Positions 39,072-49,981 of a stretch of DNA of 64,000 bases are shown in pieces. Origin of the DNA: Isoperla grammatica (Eukaryota > Arthropoda > Insecta > Plecoptera > Perlodidae); NCBI GenBank assembly GCA_945910005.1, contig OX246743.1:12258587-12322586 (forward strand). The letters are read 5' to 3'. A program made the position numbers and the translations under genes. The stretch's first letter is position 1. The number at the start of each line of letters is the position of its first letter. The notes beneath the pieces are model-generated. The model made no database searches and was not told the origin of the DNA. It was given only the letters and a program-made list of their open reading frames with translations.

Positions 39072-40187
39072 ATGGCTACGAATGAGGCTGAATTAACATT
39101 AATTACCGATAGGCTGTCAGCATTGACGGTATGGGTTTCTGATTTCGAAGGACAGTCGGAGCAGGCACGTACGATTTCCCGGCAGCTACTCTTTCTAGAT
39201 CGCCGCATCGCTCTCATACCGGATGAGGAGGAAGTCAGACCTAGGTTGGTCGAAGCCACCAATGGGTTGGCCGTGTTGAAGACACGTTTTGACAGCCTCA
39301 TCGAAGCCCTAGGAGTATGGGAAGCGGACAACCCTGTCGAGATTACCCCACCCATGGTAAGGGAGGATCGCATGCTTGGCAAGCATGTGCCAGTGGCGAA
39401 ATGGGGCATACTCTTCTCAGGCGAGGAGACTGACTCCAGCCTGGGGGCGTTCCTGGAACGTGTGGAGGAGTTATGCGTAGCTCGCAACGTGTCCAAGGCG
39501 TGCCTATGGTCAGAGGCAGTAGATCTCTTCAAGGGCGCTGCGCTGGTTTGGTTCCGATCTGCCAGGCGACGAATACATTCCTGGGAAGAATTAGTAGTCG
39601 AATTACGCCGAGAGTTCCAGCCCAGCGATTATGACGATAGGTTGATGACCGAGATTAGGGCTCGTACCCAAGGGGAATCAGAACCCCTGGGACTGTACCT
39701 GGCTGCAATCGACAACCTCTTCAGCCGTTTGTCATACCCCGTAGACGTGGCAGAGAAGCTAGCCGTCATAAAGAAAAACATCCTGCCCTACCTGATGGAA
39801 AAGCTGTGCCTCCACACTCTGGACTCGGTCGAGAAGATCCGATTGCTCGGACGCCGAGTGGAAGAGACTCGCGACCGGTCGAATAGGTTCCGTCCGCCAC
39901 CACCAGCAAGATTTTCCCTAGAACCGGATTTAGCCTTCCGTGGTCCAGTTCGGTCGAAAGCCAGGCTTGAGGAAGTCAGTGCCGCGCCGCCGACGCCTAA
40001 GGCAGCCGACGTTAACACTATTTGCTGGAACTGCCGAGCGGTAGGTCATCGCTTCCGAGACTGCCCAGCGCCTACACCGAACACTCCATTCTGTTTTCAA
40101 TGTGGACGTAGAGGCGTGCAGACATTGCAGTGTACCACCCCAAGATGTATCAAGAAGGCGGAAAACGCTATGGGTCCACGCGTCTAA
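39072..40187 (+). CDS. gag: Gag polyprotein of the Ty3/Gypsy element
   Basis: 371 residues, intact. The middle part has the hydrophobic and aromatic pattern of retrotransposon Gag capsid domains (around residues 150-245, with KGAALVWFRSARR near 155). The C-terminal nucleocapsid has a normal CCHC zinc knuckle (C318, C321, H326, C331; CX2CX4HX4C). A second knuckle-like motif has C341, C344 and C354 in register, but valine 349 where histidine is expected. Role: assembles the cytoplasmic particle and packages element RNA. The ATG at 39072 is chosen because it is the first in-frame start after the leader and gives a usual Gag length. The frame ends at a TAA (40185-40187), overlapping pol by 76 nt. 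Confidence 0.9.
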   Translation: MATNEAELTLITDRLSALTVWVSDFEGQSEQARTISRQLLFLDRRIALIPDEEEVRPRLVEATNGLAVLKTRFDSLIEALGVWEADNPVEITPPMVREDRMLGKHVPVAKWGILFSGEETDSSLGAFLERVEELCVARNVSKACLWSEAVDLFKGAALVWFRSARRRIHSWEELVVELRREFQPSDYDDRLMTEIRARTQGESEPLGLYLAAIDNLFSRLSYPVDVAEKLAVIKKNILPYLMEKLCLHTLDSVEKIRLLGRRVEETRDRSNRFRPPPPARFSLEPDLAFRGPVRSKARLEEVSAAPPTPKAADVNTICWNCRAVGHRFRDCPAPTPNTPFCFQCGRRGVQTLQCTTPRCIKKAENAMGPRV

Positions 40188-42850
40188 ATGGCCGCGGGTG
40201 GAGAATCCCCTCAGCTCAGGCTATTCAACCAGGTAATGATAACGTGAACCCTCAAGCTGCTCGTTTATTTCGTAGTCGGGAAGATGGTCGACCCTACTTA
40301 ACGGTCGAGATTCTTGGCCGTCCCGTGAAAGGCTTGTTAGATTCCGGCGCTTCCAGAACTTTCCTTGGTGATGCCGGTTGGCAACGAATCCAACAGTTGG
40401 GACTTCGGTTACAACCAGCTCACGTAAAGGTGGTCACCGCCAATGGCATGGAATGCAAGGTTAGGGGATTGGTAGATTTGCCTATCGTTCTGCAGAATCG
40501 TAGCATTGTCCTGTCCGTATTGGTGGTGCCGTCTGTTAAGACCAGTCTTATCTTAGGCATAGACTTCTGGGATCGGATGAAATTTGTACCAGATGTGTCC
40601 TCAAGGACGTGGTCCTTTTCAGACAAAATGGAAGTCACCGTGGAATCTCTCAAGGTACTCCGTACCCGTCAAAATTTAACTACTGAACAAGAGAGACGAT
40701 TGAGTGAACTTCTCGCTAGAAACCTGCCGGCCGAAATGGGCAAACGTGCTCCGACACCTTTAGTCCAGCATCGTATAGATACCGCAGATGCCGAACCGGT
40801 CAAACAACGATACTATCCTGTGTCACCCATAGTCCAGAAAGAGATACATAACGAGCTAGACACCATGCTACAGGAAGGAATAGTGGAACCATCCCGCAGT
40901 CCGTGGAGCTCTCCTATCTTACTGGTGAAAAAACCCTCTGGAGGCTATCGCTTCGTGGTCGACTATAGGCGTGTCAACGCGGTAACCAAGAAAGACGCTT
41001 ACCCAATACCGTATGTCTCCGCTATCCTAGATAGGCTTAGGGACAGTCGTTATTTGTCTTCGTTAGACATCAAAAACGCGTTCTGGCAGATACCTGTAGA
41101 AGAGTCGAGCCGTGAGAAGACAGCGTTTACTGTTCCAGGCCGTGGCCTCTTCCAATTTACACGTATGCCGTATGGTTTGCATAACAGCCCTGCCACCTGG
41201 CAACGTCTTATAGACAGAGTACTTGGACCAGACCTGGAGCCCTATGTTTTTGTGTACATGGATGACATCATTATTGCGACTCCAACTTTTCAGAAGCACC
41301 TGGAGGTCCTGGGAGAGATCTTCCGAAGATTGCGAGAGGCGTCCCTGTACCTTAACGTGGAGAAGTGTCAGTTTGTTCGGTCCGAGCTACGGTACCTTGG
41401 CTACGTGGTGGACAACAGCGGACTGCACGTCGATCCCGAAAAGGTGGAATCCATAATCAACTTCCCCCGGCCGCAAAGAGTAAAGGAGGTCCGACGATTC
41501 TTAGGTATGGCATCTTGGTATCGGAGATTTATCCAGGATTTCTCGACAGTGGTGTCACCCATCACTGCTTTGCTAAAAACAAATTCCAAGTGGGAGTGGA
41601 CCCCTGCCGCAGAGGATTCTTTCTGTCGGATAAAAGAATGTCTTGCTTGTGCCCCAGTACTAGCATGTCCAGATTTCTCTAAACCATTTGTCCTCCAGAC
41701 GGATGCATCCAACGTTGGCTTAGGAAGCGTTCTGTCGCAAGATTTGGACGATGGGGAGCATGTCATTGCTTACGGCAGCCGCACGCTGACCAAGTCTGAG
41801 CAACAGTTCACAGCTACCGAGAAGGAATGTCTCGCCGTATTATGGGCAGTCGAGAAGCATAGACCCTATCTGGAAGGCTCCACTTTCACCGTAATCACAG
41901 ACCATCACAGCCTGTTATGGCTGCATAACTTAAAGGATCCCGTAGGTAGGCTTGCGAGGTGGGCAGTGAGATTACAGCAATATGACTTCAAGGTCATCCA
42001 CCGGAAAGGCTCGGCTCACGTTGTCCCGGATGCTCTATCGCGAGGTGTGGTAACCTGGAATTTGTTGGAAGTCAGTGCCCCAATCCAGGACCAGTGGTAC
42101 CTCAGAATGTGTGACCAGGTGAGGGCTCAGCCTCAAAAGTATTCCCTTTGGAGGGTGGAAGGACTCACTCTGTGGAAACTGTGTACCGATAACACGAAGT
42201 TACCCAGAGATGAGAATAACTGGAAACGCGTCCTTCCAAAGGAACTAAGAGCGGAAGCACTCAAGGAAGCACACGACAAACCACAGGCCGGTCACCGAGG
42301 AATGTTTAAAACCATGAGTAGAATTTCTCTCTCCTATTACTGGCCGAAGATGAAAGCCGATGTCTGCCTATATGTTCGTAAATGTGAAGTATGTGCCCAG
42401 CACAAACAGGAGCAGAGACGTCCAGCCGGTTTGCTAGCCCCTCGCCAGTTCCCATTTCATCCCGGAGAAGTGTTGACAGTGGACCTCATTGGCCCGCTGC
42501 CTCCATCACTCAAGCAGAATCGCTTCATACTGGTTGTGCAGGACAGTCATACCAAATGGACCTATCTCTTCCCGTTACGCCAAGCTACTTCACAACATGT
42601 ATTGCAACCCCTCATCAATTCAGTATTTCTAGAACAAGGAGCACCTCGTCTCCTTATTGTCGACAATGGACGACAACTAGTCAGTAGAGAATTCAGGGAA
42701 GCCCTCGAGGCTTACGGAGTCGAGGTACAGTTCACGCCATACTACCATCCCCAGGCTAACCCCGTGGAGAGAATGAACAAGGAGGTAGGAAATATCTTAG
42801 CGATTTTCGTGGGAGAGAATCAACGTCGATGGGATGTACTCTTGCCCTAA
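40112..42850 (+). CDS. pol: Pol: protease, reverse transcriptase, RNase H, integrase core (truncated by stop)
   Basis: Frame is -1 relative to gag and opens after a TAG at 40109-40111. The first GTG is 40130 and the first ATG 40145, so expression by -1 frameshifting in the 40112-40187 overlap is likely. Residues counted from 40130: aspartic protease DSG at 71-73; RT with YMDD at 376-379 preceded by LDIKNAFWQI; RNase H with TDAS (D525), ATEKE (E564/E566) and TDHHSL (D591); integrase zinc finger H715, H722, C752, C755; catalytic D785, D845, E880 (34 residues between the last two, one fewer than retroviral D,D35E). The frame stops at TAA 42848-42850, just after the integrase core; the family normally continues. 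All catalytic residues are present. Confidence 0.93.
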   Translation, partial: RRADIAVYHPKMYQEGGKRYGSTRLNGRGWRIPSAQAIQPGNDNVNPQAARLFRSREDGRPYLTVEILGRPVKGLLDSGASRTFLGDAGWQRIQQLGLRLQPAHVKVVTANGMECKVRGLVDLPIVLQNRSIVLSVLVVPSVKTSLILGIDFWDRMKFVPDVSSRTWSFSDKMEVTVESLKVLRTRQNLTTEQERRLSELLARNLPAEMGKRAPTPLVQHRIDTADAEPVKQRYYPVSPIVQKEIHNELDTMLQEGIVEPSRSPWSSPILLVKKPSGGYRFVVDYRRVNAVTKKDAYPIPYVSAILDRLRDSRYLSSLDIKNAFWQIPVEESSREKTAFTVPGRGLFQFTRMPYGLHNSPATWQRLIDRVLGPDLEPYVFVYMDDIIIATPTFQKHLEVLGEIFRRLREASLYLNVEKCQFVRSELRYLGYVVDNSGLHVDPEKVESIINFPRPQRVKEVRRFLGMASWYRRFIQDFSTVVSPITALLKTNSKWEWTPAAEDSFCRIKECLACAPVLACPDFSKPFVLQTDASNVGLGSVLSQDLDDGEHVIAYGSRTLTKSEQQFTATEKECLAVLWAVEKHRPYLEGSTFTVITDHHSLLWLHNLKDPVGRLARWAVRLQQYDFKVIHRKGSAHVVPDALSRGVVTWNLLEVSAPIQDQWYLRMCDQVRAQPQKYSLWRVEGLTLWKLCTDNTKLPRDENNWKRVLPKELRAEALKEAHDKPQAGHRGMFKTMSRISLSYYWPKMKADVCLYVRKCEVCAQHKQEQRRPAGLLAPRQFPFHPGEVLTVDLIGPLPPSLKQNRFILVVQDSHTKWTYLFPLRQATSQHVLQPLINSVFLEQGAPRLLIVDNGRQLVSREFREALEAYGVEVQFTPYYHPQANPVERMNKEVGNILAIFVGENQRRWDVLLP

Positions 42851-43315
42851 ATCCAATATGTTCTACGTACCAGTCGACACGAAACTACCCAATAGACCCC
42901 CGCCTATCTCCAACTAGGGAGGGAACTAGGTCTCTCTGGACGGCGAAACCGGAAGGAACGGGACCCACAGGGGAATGAAACTCGTCTGGGTATAGAAGAA
43001 CGGTGGGTTGGGTTAGAGAACATTCGAGAAAGGGTTCGCATAAATGTATCGGAGGCCCAGCGTCGGCAGGAACAGCAGTACAATCTACGTCATAGACCCG
43101 CTGTTAACTATAATGTAGGCGATCGGGTATGGAGAAGGAATTTCGTTCTGTCCGATGCAGCTCGTTATTTCACTGCTAAACTTGCGAAAAAGTACATTGG
43201 TCCATTTGTCGTTGCTCGCAAAGTGTCTTCCGTGGTCGTTGAACTTGAGAACCTTGCAGGGCAACCGTGCGGACGATGGCATGTAGTAGATCTCAAGCCT
43301 GTGGTTGATCGTTAA
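42851..43315 (+). pseudogene. pol: Disrupted C-terminal part of integrase (GPY/F region)
   Basis: Same frame as pol, continuing directly after its TAA. It is open to a TAA at 43313-43315 except for a second stop, TAG at 42893-42895. The decoded stretch keeps features of Gypsy integrase C-termini, including YNVGDRVW and the GPY/F-type KKYIGPF. No chromodomain follows. Two nonsense changes in an otherwise frame-perfect reading frame suggest recent point mutations rather than a different gene. Confidence 0.85.
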
Positions 43316-43342
43316 AGAAAATACCCCATTTTCTGGTGTTGT

Positions 43343-43352
43343 GGGGGGGGAG
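43343..43352 (+). promoter_or_regulatory. Polypurine tract
   Basis: Eight G then AG directly abut the 3' LTR start, the position where plus-strand DNA synthesis is primed in LTR retroelements. 43316-43342 shows no other feature. Confidence 0.8.
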
Positions 43353-45365
43353 TGTGACGGCTGGGATCCACTGGGCTGGCCCCTAGTGATATTCCGGTCG
43401 TCTCACATGTTCTGAAGGCTGGCCAGAGCCAACGGGACCCCTCTCCATAGCGTCGGATGATCGAGTGTTTTGAACGTCCCGCACGGCGTTTGAAATCCCG
43501 CGCATTCCACCGCCGGTGAGAGCCTAACGCAGCCGAGCAAGTTCCAAGTGTCGCCGCGCAGCACTAGTTTCGTTCGACTCTATCGCACGACGATAGCTGG
43601 ACAGACGTGACAGCAGGAAGGTTATAGTTGGTCTGTTTCGTTAGAGAAGTCCTGAGAGAACTTTGTGTTTCGGAGCTACATTTTGCTCGAGCATGTAAGC
43701 TACCAGAGGCGTTCTACGTGCAGCATGGTTTAATAACCTGTATTTCGTAAATCCATTCAGTGGATTTTTCCGGAGGGTCTAGCCTACATTTTCCGGCAGA
43801 GCGAAGTTTTCCCGATGGGCGAGCGTGCGACGCAGCGGACCTCTAGGCTAGCAGCATCCGATCCGAGGCGACTGTCAGTCTAGCCTAGGCCTAATCTAGG
43901 AAGCTCCTCGGCGAGGTGGATTTTCACGGACAACCACGTGGGAATTTCCGTCGTAGACTTCCCCAGCCAGGTTCGGTCCACGAGAACCCCGATATGTCGG
44001 TACTGTAATTGAGCCACTAGAGGCAGGGCCTCGCTGACCATTTAGATACCCGAATTCGAAATCACTAATCACCCATGTGCATAAAGCCTGGTCAACTTTT
44101 ATCCAGCATGTGGAGGAACTTTAACTTTACTATTCAGTCATACCATAATATGTAGACTTACGTGTCTGGCGTGAAGCCTACATGCTTACATTTCAGTTAG
44201 GCCATATGCTAACTTAGTGAACCAGTGTACAAGCCTACCAAGGTAGAGCGTTATTCATTATCCTGTAACTAGAAGCCGGTGCAGGGGGAAAATCCCCTAG
44301 GCTAAGTGTATAGTAAACTTGTATAACCCTGTTAATGTAATTATAATTTAAGCCGTTAAGGTCTGTACGATCAAAGCATCCGGGTCTGATACCCACACGC
44401 TTGTAGTGGATTTAAGCCTGACGTACAGACTAGCATTCAGCGTTTAACTAGTAATAATTCTCATGCATCTTAACAACCAGTGTAAGGTGATCACCATTTT
44501 GTGTTTAAATTTAAGTCTGTATCATAACCCATGTTTAGTTGTAGCGTAACCTTAGTAACTTGTTAGTCTTAAGATAGCAATAGTCACGGCCGGTAGAGCC
44601 GACGGATTTGCTGGCAACTTGTCTTGCTAGGTAGGCACGTAGCCTCTTCTGTATGTACTAACTAACGTACCGTAGTAGCTTTGAACCTCAACCTATTCCG
44701 TGGCGAATGTGAGGGCGAGAAGTTACTGACGGGTACTTAGAATCTCAAAGTGTCCGTGGCCGACCGAGATAGGGAATTACATGACGTAGGGTTAGTCGCT
44801 TTGAGTCTCCCAGTGCCCATGAAGGCCCGAGCTTAAAAGCTTTAACCTACAGTTACATTGTAAGGCCTACCGATTATTCCATATTTTTCTACCTTACTAT
44901 TATTAAGTATTTGTGTATTGTCACAATAGGCTCAAGAGGAGCGAACGTGTAAACTAAATGTACCGTACGCCCATCAAGGGTAGCGTATTTAACTAAACAA
45001 GTATTTTCTATTTTTCTTATATTGTATTTTTGTCAATGAACCATTTGTGTTGTTTTCTCATGTTTATCGACTGAAGTCTCTCAAGCTGTGTCTTGTCCAC
45101 CATTGTCCATTTGTCGTCAGACGTTCTCTCTCATAATAAATTTCTATCTTTGCTCTCTCATGAACTGGGGTTATTTTTCAACGTAGAATTTCTTCGTTCC
45201 TTCTACAATATCCCCTACAGGTCATCTACTCGAAACGAAGTGGCGCCCACCATCTGAAGACGAGCCGCAACTTAGCCCACCCCCCATCTCCACTGAGTCG
45301 GTCCGGCCCGGTAAGTGCGTCAGGCCTGCCGAGTGGTGTGCACCTGCTTATTTTGGCACGTCACA
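43353..45365 (+). repeat. 3' LTR (2,013 bp)
   Basis: Same termini and internal signals as the 5' LTR: AATAAA 45135-45140, PBS-like motif 45241-45251, splice donor GTAAGT 45311-45316. Differences from the 5' copy include a 3-bp insertion in ACCATAATATG and a cluster of three substitutions (GTGTGCACCTG) near 45340, close to the end. Confidence 0.95.
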
Positions 45366-45369
45366 AATC
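45366..45369 (+). repeat. Target-site duplication, right copy (AATC)
   Basis: Directly follows CGTCACA. The satellite resumes in register as AATCTCCCCAATGTGG. Confidence 0.9.
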
Positions 45370-47178
45370 TCCCCAATGTGGCTCTCGTCACTCCACTATA
45401 CTTGAGGCCCTCTTTGCAATCCAAGCGCCTAACAAACTCCCCAATGTGGCTCTCGTCACTCCGTCATACTTGCGGCCCTCTTTGCAATCCAAGCGCCTAG
45501 CAAACTCCCCAATGTGGCTCTCGTCACTCCGTCACACTTGCGGCCCTCTTTGCAATCAAAACGCATAGCATCTCCCCAATGTGGCTCTCGGCACTCCGTC
45601 ATACTTGCGGCCCTCTTTGTAATCCAAGCGCCTAACAATCTCGCCACTTCGCCATTCTTGCGGCCCTCTTTTTAATCCAAGCGTCTAACAAGCTCCCCAA
45701 TGTGGCTCTCGTCACTCCACCATACCTGCGGCCCTCTTTGCAATCCAAGTGCCTAACATCTCCCTAATGTGGCTCTCGACACTCCGCCATACTTGCGGCC
45801 CTCTTTGCGATCCAAGCGCCTAACAATCTCCCCAATGTGGCTCCCGTCACTCGGTCATACTTGCGGCCCTCTTTGCAATCCAAGCGCCTTACAATCTCTC
45901 CAATGTGGCTCTCGTCACTCCGCCATACTTGCGGCCCTCTTTGCAATCCAAGCGCCTTACAATCTCTCCAATGTGGCTCTCGTCACACCGCCATACTTGC
46001 GGCCCTCTTTGCAATCAGAGCGCCTTACAATCGCCTTACAATCTCCCCAATGTGGCACTTTCACTCCGTCACTCTTGCGGCCCTCTTTGCAATCCAAGCG
46101 CCTAACAATCTCTCCAATGTGGCTCATGTCACACCGCCATACTTGCGGCCCTCTTTGCAATCAGAGCGCCTAACAATCGCCTTACAATCTCCCCAATGTG
46201 GCACTTTCACTCCGTCACTCTTGCGGCCCTCTTTGCAAACCAAGCGCCTTTCAATCTCTCCAATGTGCCTCTCGTCACTCCGTCATACTTGCGGCCCTCT
46301 TTGCAATCCAAGCTCCTTACAATCTCCCAAATGTGGCTCTCGTCACACCGCCATACTCGCGGCCCTCTTTGCAATCCAAGCACCTAACAATCTCCCTAAT
46401 GTGAATCTCGCCACTCCGTCATACTTGCGGCCCTCTTTGCAATCCAAGCGCCTAACAATCTCCGCAATGTGGCTCTCGTCACTCTACCATACTTGCGGCC
46501 CTCTATGCAATCAAAACGCCTAACAATCCCCCCAATGTGGCTCTCGTCACACCGTCATACTTGCGGCCCTCTTTGCAATCCAAGCGCCTTACAATCTTCC
46601 CAATGTGGCTCTCGTCACTCGGTCATACTTGCGGTTCTCTTTGAAATCCAAGCGCCTTACAATCTCCTCAATGTGGCTCTCGTCACACCGCCATACTTGC
46701 GGCCCTCTTTGCAATCCAAGCGCCTTACAATCTCCCCAATGTGGCTCTCGTCACACCGCCATACTTGCGGCCCTCTTTGCAATCCAAGCGCCTTACAATC
46801 TCCCCAATGTGGCTCTCGTCACACCGCCATACTTGCGGCCCTCTTTGCAATCCAAGCGCCTAACAATCTCTCCAATGTGGCTCTCGCCATTCCGTCATAC
46901 TTGCGGCCCTCTTTGCAATCCAAGCGCCTTGCAATCTCCCCAATGTGGCTCTCGTCACACCGCCATACTTGCGGCCCTCTTTGCAATCAAAACGCCTAAC
47001 AATCTCCCCGATGTGGGCTCTCGCCACTCCGCCATTCTTGCGGCCCTCTTTGCAATCCAAGCGCCTTACAATCTCCCCAATATGGCTCTCGTCACTCCAC
47101 CATACTTGCGGCCCTCTTTGCAATCAAAACGCCTAACAATCTCCCCAATGTGGCTCTCGTCACACCTTCATACTTGCG
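45370..47178 (+). repeat. 68-bp satellite array A15, right part
   Basis: 1,809 bp, about 27 monomers. Matches A13 from 29724 on (for example 45769-46523 against 30123-30877), with scattered private substitutions. Enlarged monomers with the 11-bp GCCTTACAATC duplication are present near 46020 and 46170. Confidence 0.92.
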
Positions 47179-47848
47179 ATCAGATCATATTCTTGGATAT
47201 TTTTTAAATCCAATGAAAGCCTCTCGTTGGAAATCTATCTATATTTGGAGTTACAATTACACTAAGAATGAATAGAGATACAATGAGATTCATACCTGCA
47301 TACATTGAGGGCAGTGTGTTATTTAGCAGTGTAAGCGAGGCAATTGCTATCGGCTGGCACGGCGTACGCAGTAACGTCGTAGCTTCGAATACTTGAGGTC
47401 TGGGGTTCAAAACCCATTACCCCCAATTTTTTTTTTTATACCTATTTCACACATTTATATCATTTATATCTCAATTTGCGGCGGTTTTATTATCAGATCG
47501 TATTCTCATGGATATTTTTTAAATCCAATGAAACCTTCTGTTCGTAAATCCATATATGTTTCGTTACATGCATACATTGAGAGCCGTGTGTTATCTATAC
47601 CAGTCTAAGCGATCCAACTTCCATCGTGAGGCATGGCGTACGCGGTAGCGTCGTGGAGTAGTGTTTTAGAGGTCCGGGGTTCAAGACCCGTTACCACCAC
47701 GATTTTTTTCTTCCATATTCAGAGCAGCAAAGATGAGAAGGGTTTCCTAAGGGGAAATTATTTTTTCAAGCGCTCGTAGCTAAAAAACGTGTGGTTCAAA
47801 TTTGTTTCTGTATTTTTTTTATTTTTTTGCGTTAATAATCTTGACAAT
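47179..47848 (+). repeat. Linker L16
   Basis: Complete. T1 47353-47425. T2 47627-47699 has GTGGAGTAGTG (changes position 32 of the anticodon loop) and the GGTTCAAGACC B box. Other private changes: AGCCTCTCGTTGG and ATTGAGGGCAG in half 1. Confidence 0.88.
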
Positions 47849-49981
47849 AAAACGCCTAACAATCTCCCCAATGTGGCTCTCGTCACACCGTCATACTTGC
47901 GGCCCTCTTTGCAATCAAAACGCCTAACAATCTCCCCAATGTGGCTCTCGTCACACCTTCATACTTGCGGCCCTCTTTTTAATCCAAGCGCCTAACAATC
48001 TCCCCGATGTGGCTCTCGTCACTCCGCCATACTTGCGGCCCTCTTTGCAATCCAAGCGCCTAACAAACTCGCCACTTCGCCATTCTTGCGGCCCTCTTTT
48101 TAATCCAAGCGTCTAAATATCTCCCCGATGTGGCTCTCGTCACTCCGCCATACTTGCGGCCCTCTTTGCAATCCAAGCGCCTAACAATCTCGCCACTTCG
48201 CCATTCTTGCGGCCCTCTTTTTAATCCAAGCGTCTAACAATCTCCCCAATGTGGCTCTCGTCACTCCACCATACTTGCGGCCCTCTTTGCAATCAAAACG
48301 CCTAACAATCTCCCCAATGTGGCTCTCGGCACTCCACCATACTTGCGGCCCTCTTAACAATCCAAGTGCCTTAAATCTCCCCAATGTGGCTCTCGCCACT
48401 CCGCCATACTTGCGACCCTCTTTTGCAATCCAAGCGCCTAACAATTTCCCCAATGTTTCTCTCGTCACTTCACCATACTTGCGGCCCTCTTTGCAATCAG
48501 AGCGCCTCATTATCTCCCCGATGCGGCTCTCGCCACTCCGTCATACTTGCGGCCCTCTTTGCAATTTAAGCGCCTAACAATCTCCCCAATGTGGCTCTCG
48601 TCACTCCACCATACTTGCGGCCCTCTTTGCAATCCAAGCGCCTTACAAACTCCCCAATGTGGATCTCGTCACTCCGTCATACTTGCGGCCCTATTTGCAA
48701 TCAAAACGCCTAACAATCTCCCCAATGTGGCTCTCGTCACACCGTCATTCTTGCGGCCCTCTTTGCAATCCAAGAGCCTAACAATCTCCCCAATGTGGCT
48801 CTCGTCAAACCGTCATTCTTGCGGCCCTCTTTGCAATCCAAGCGCCTTACAATCTCCCCAATGTGGCTCTCGTCACACCGTTAAACTTGCGGCCCTATTT
48901 GCAATCCAAGCGCCTAACAATCTCCCCAATGTGGCTCTCGTCACTCCACCATACTTGCGGCCCTCTTTGCAATCGAAGTGCCTCATTTCTCCCTTTTGTG
49001 GCTCTCGCCACTCCGCCATACTTGCGGCCCTCTTTGCAATCCAAGCGCCTCACAATCTCCCTAATGTGGCTCTCGCCACTCCGTCATACTTGCGGCCCTC
49101 TTTGCAATCCAAGCGCCTAACAATCTCCCCAATGTGGCTCTCGTCACTCCACTATACTTGCGGCCCTCTTTGCAATCTAAGCGCCTAACAAACTCCCCAA
49201 TGTGGCTCTCGTCACTCCGTCATACTTGCGGCCCTCTTTGCAATCCAAGCGCCTAGCAAACTCCCCAATGTGGCTCTCGTCACTCCGTCATACTTGCGGC
49301 CCTCTTTGCAATCAAAACGCATAGCATCTCCCCAATGTGGCTCTCGGCACTCCGTCATACTTGCGGCCCTCTTTGTAATCCAAGCGCCTAACAATCTCGT
49401 CACTTCGCCATTCTTGCGGCCCTTTTTTTAATCCAAGCGTCTAACAAGCTCCCCAATGTGGCTCTCGTCACTCCACCATACCTGCGGCCCTCTTTGCAAT
49501 CCAAGTGCCTAACATCTCCCTAATGTGGCTCTCGACACTCCGCCATTTTTGCGGCCCTCTTTGCGATCCAAGCGCCTAACAATCTCCCCAATGTGGCTCC
49601 CGTCACTCGGTCATACTTGCGGCCCTCTTTGCAATCCAAGCGCCTTACAATCTCTCCAATGTGGCTCTCGTCACTCCGCCATACTTGCGGCCCTCTTTGC
49701 AATCCAAGCGCCTTACAATCTCTCCAATGTGGCTCTCGTCACACCGCCATACTTGCGGCCCTCTTTGCAATCAGAGCGCCTTACAATCGCTTACAAACTT
49801 TCCAATGTGGCACTTTCACTCCGTCACTCTTGCGGCCCTCTTTGCAATCCAAGCGCCTAACAATCTCTCCAATGTGGCTCTCGTCACACCGCCATACTTG
49901 CGGCCCTCTTTGCAATCAGAGCGCCTAACAATCGCCTAACAATCTCCCCAATGTGGCTCTCGTCACACCTTCATACTTGCG
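47849..49981 (+). repeat. 68-bp satellite array A16
   Basis: 2,133 bp, about 31 monomers. Leader has a doubled short-monomer pair as in A15. The site homologous to the retrotransposon target is empty at 49122-49125. Near 49790 the enlarged monomer has lost one base (ATCGCTTACAAAC). Confidence 0.92.

Larger units (their letters stand above)
36789..45365 (+). mobile_element. Ty3/Gypsy LTR retrotransposon, full length, non-autonomous by mutation
   Basis: 8,577 bp: 5' LTR, PBS-like site, leader, gag, pol (protease-RT-RNase H-integrase order typical of Ty3/Gypsy), polypurine tract, 3' LTR. There is no env frame: only about 25 nt lie between the end of pol and the polypurine tract. The ends TGTGACG and CGTCACA are perfect inverted repeats. 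Low LTR divergence (about 0.35 percent substitutions) and a perfect target duplication indicate a recent insertion. Pol holds two in-frame stops, so this copy should not make a complete polyprotein. The long LTRs and RT/RNase H style recall arthropod Gypsy lineages, but I cannot assign a family by eye. Confidence 0.96.

Noticed and set aside
38999..39532. 177-codon minus-strand frame opposite gag
   Set aside because: Lies opposite an intact gag reading frame with clear Gag features and has no recognisable domain.
43316..43352. env gene after pol
   Set aside because: Only 27 nt separate the end of pol from the polypurine tract, so there is no room for an envelope frame.
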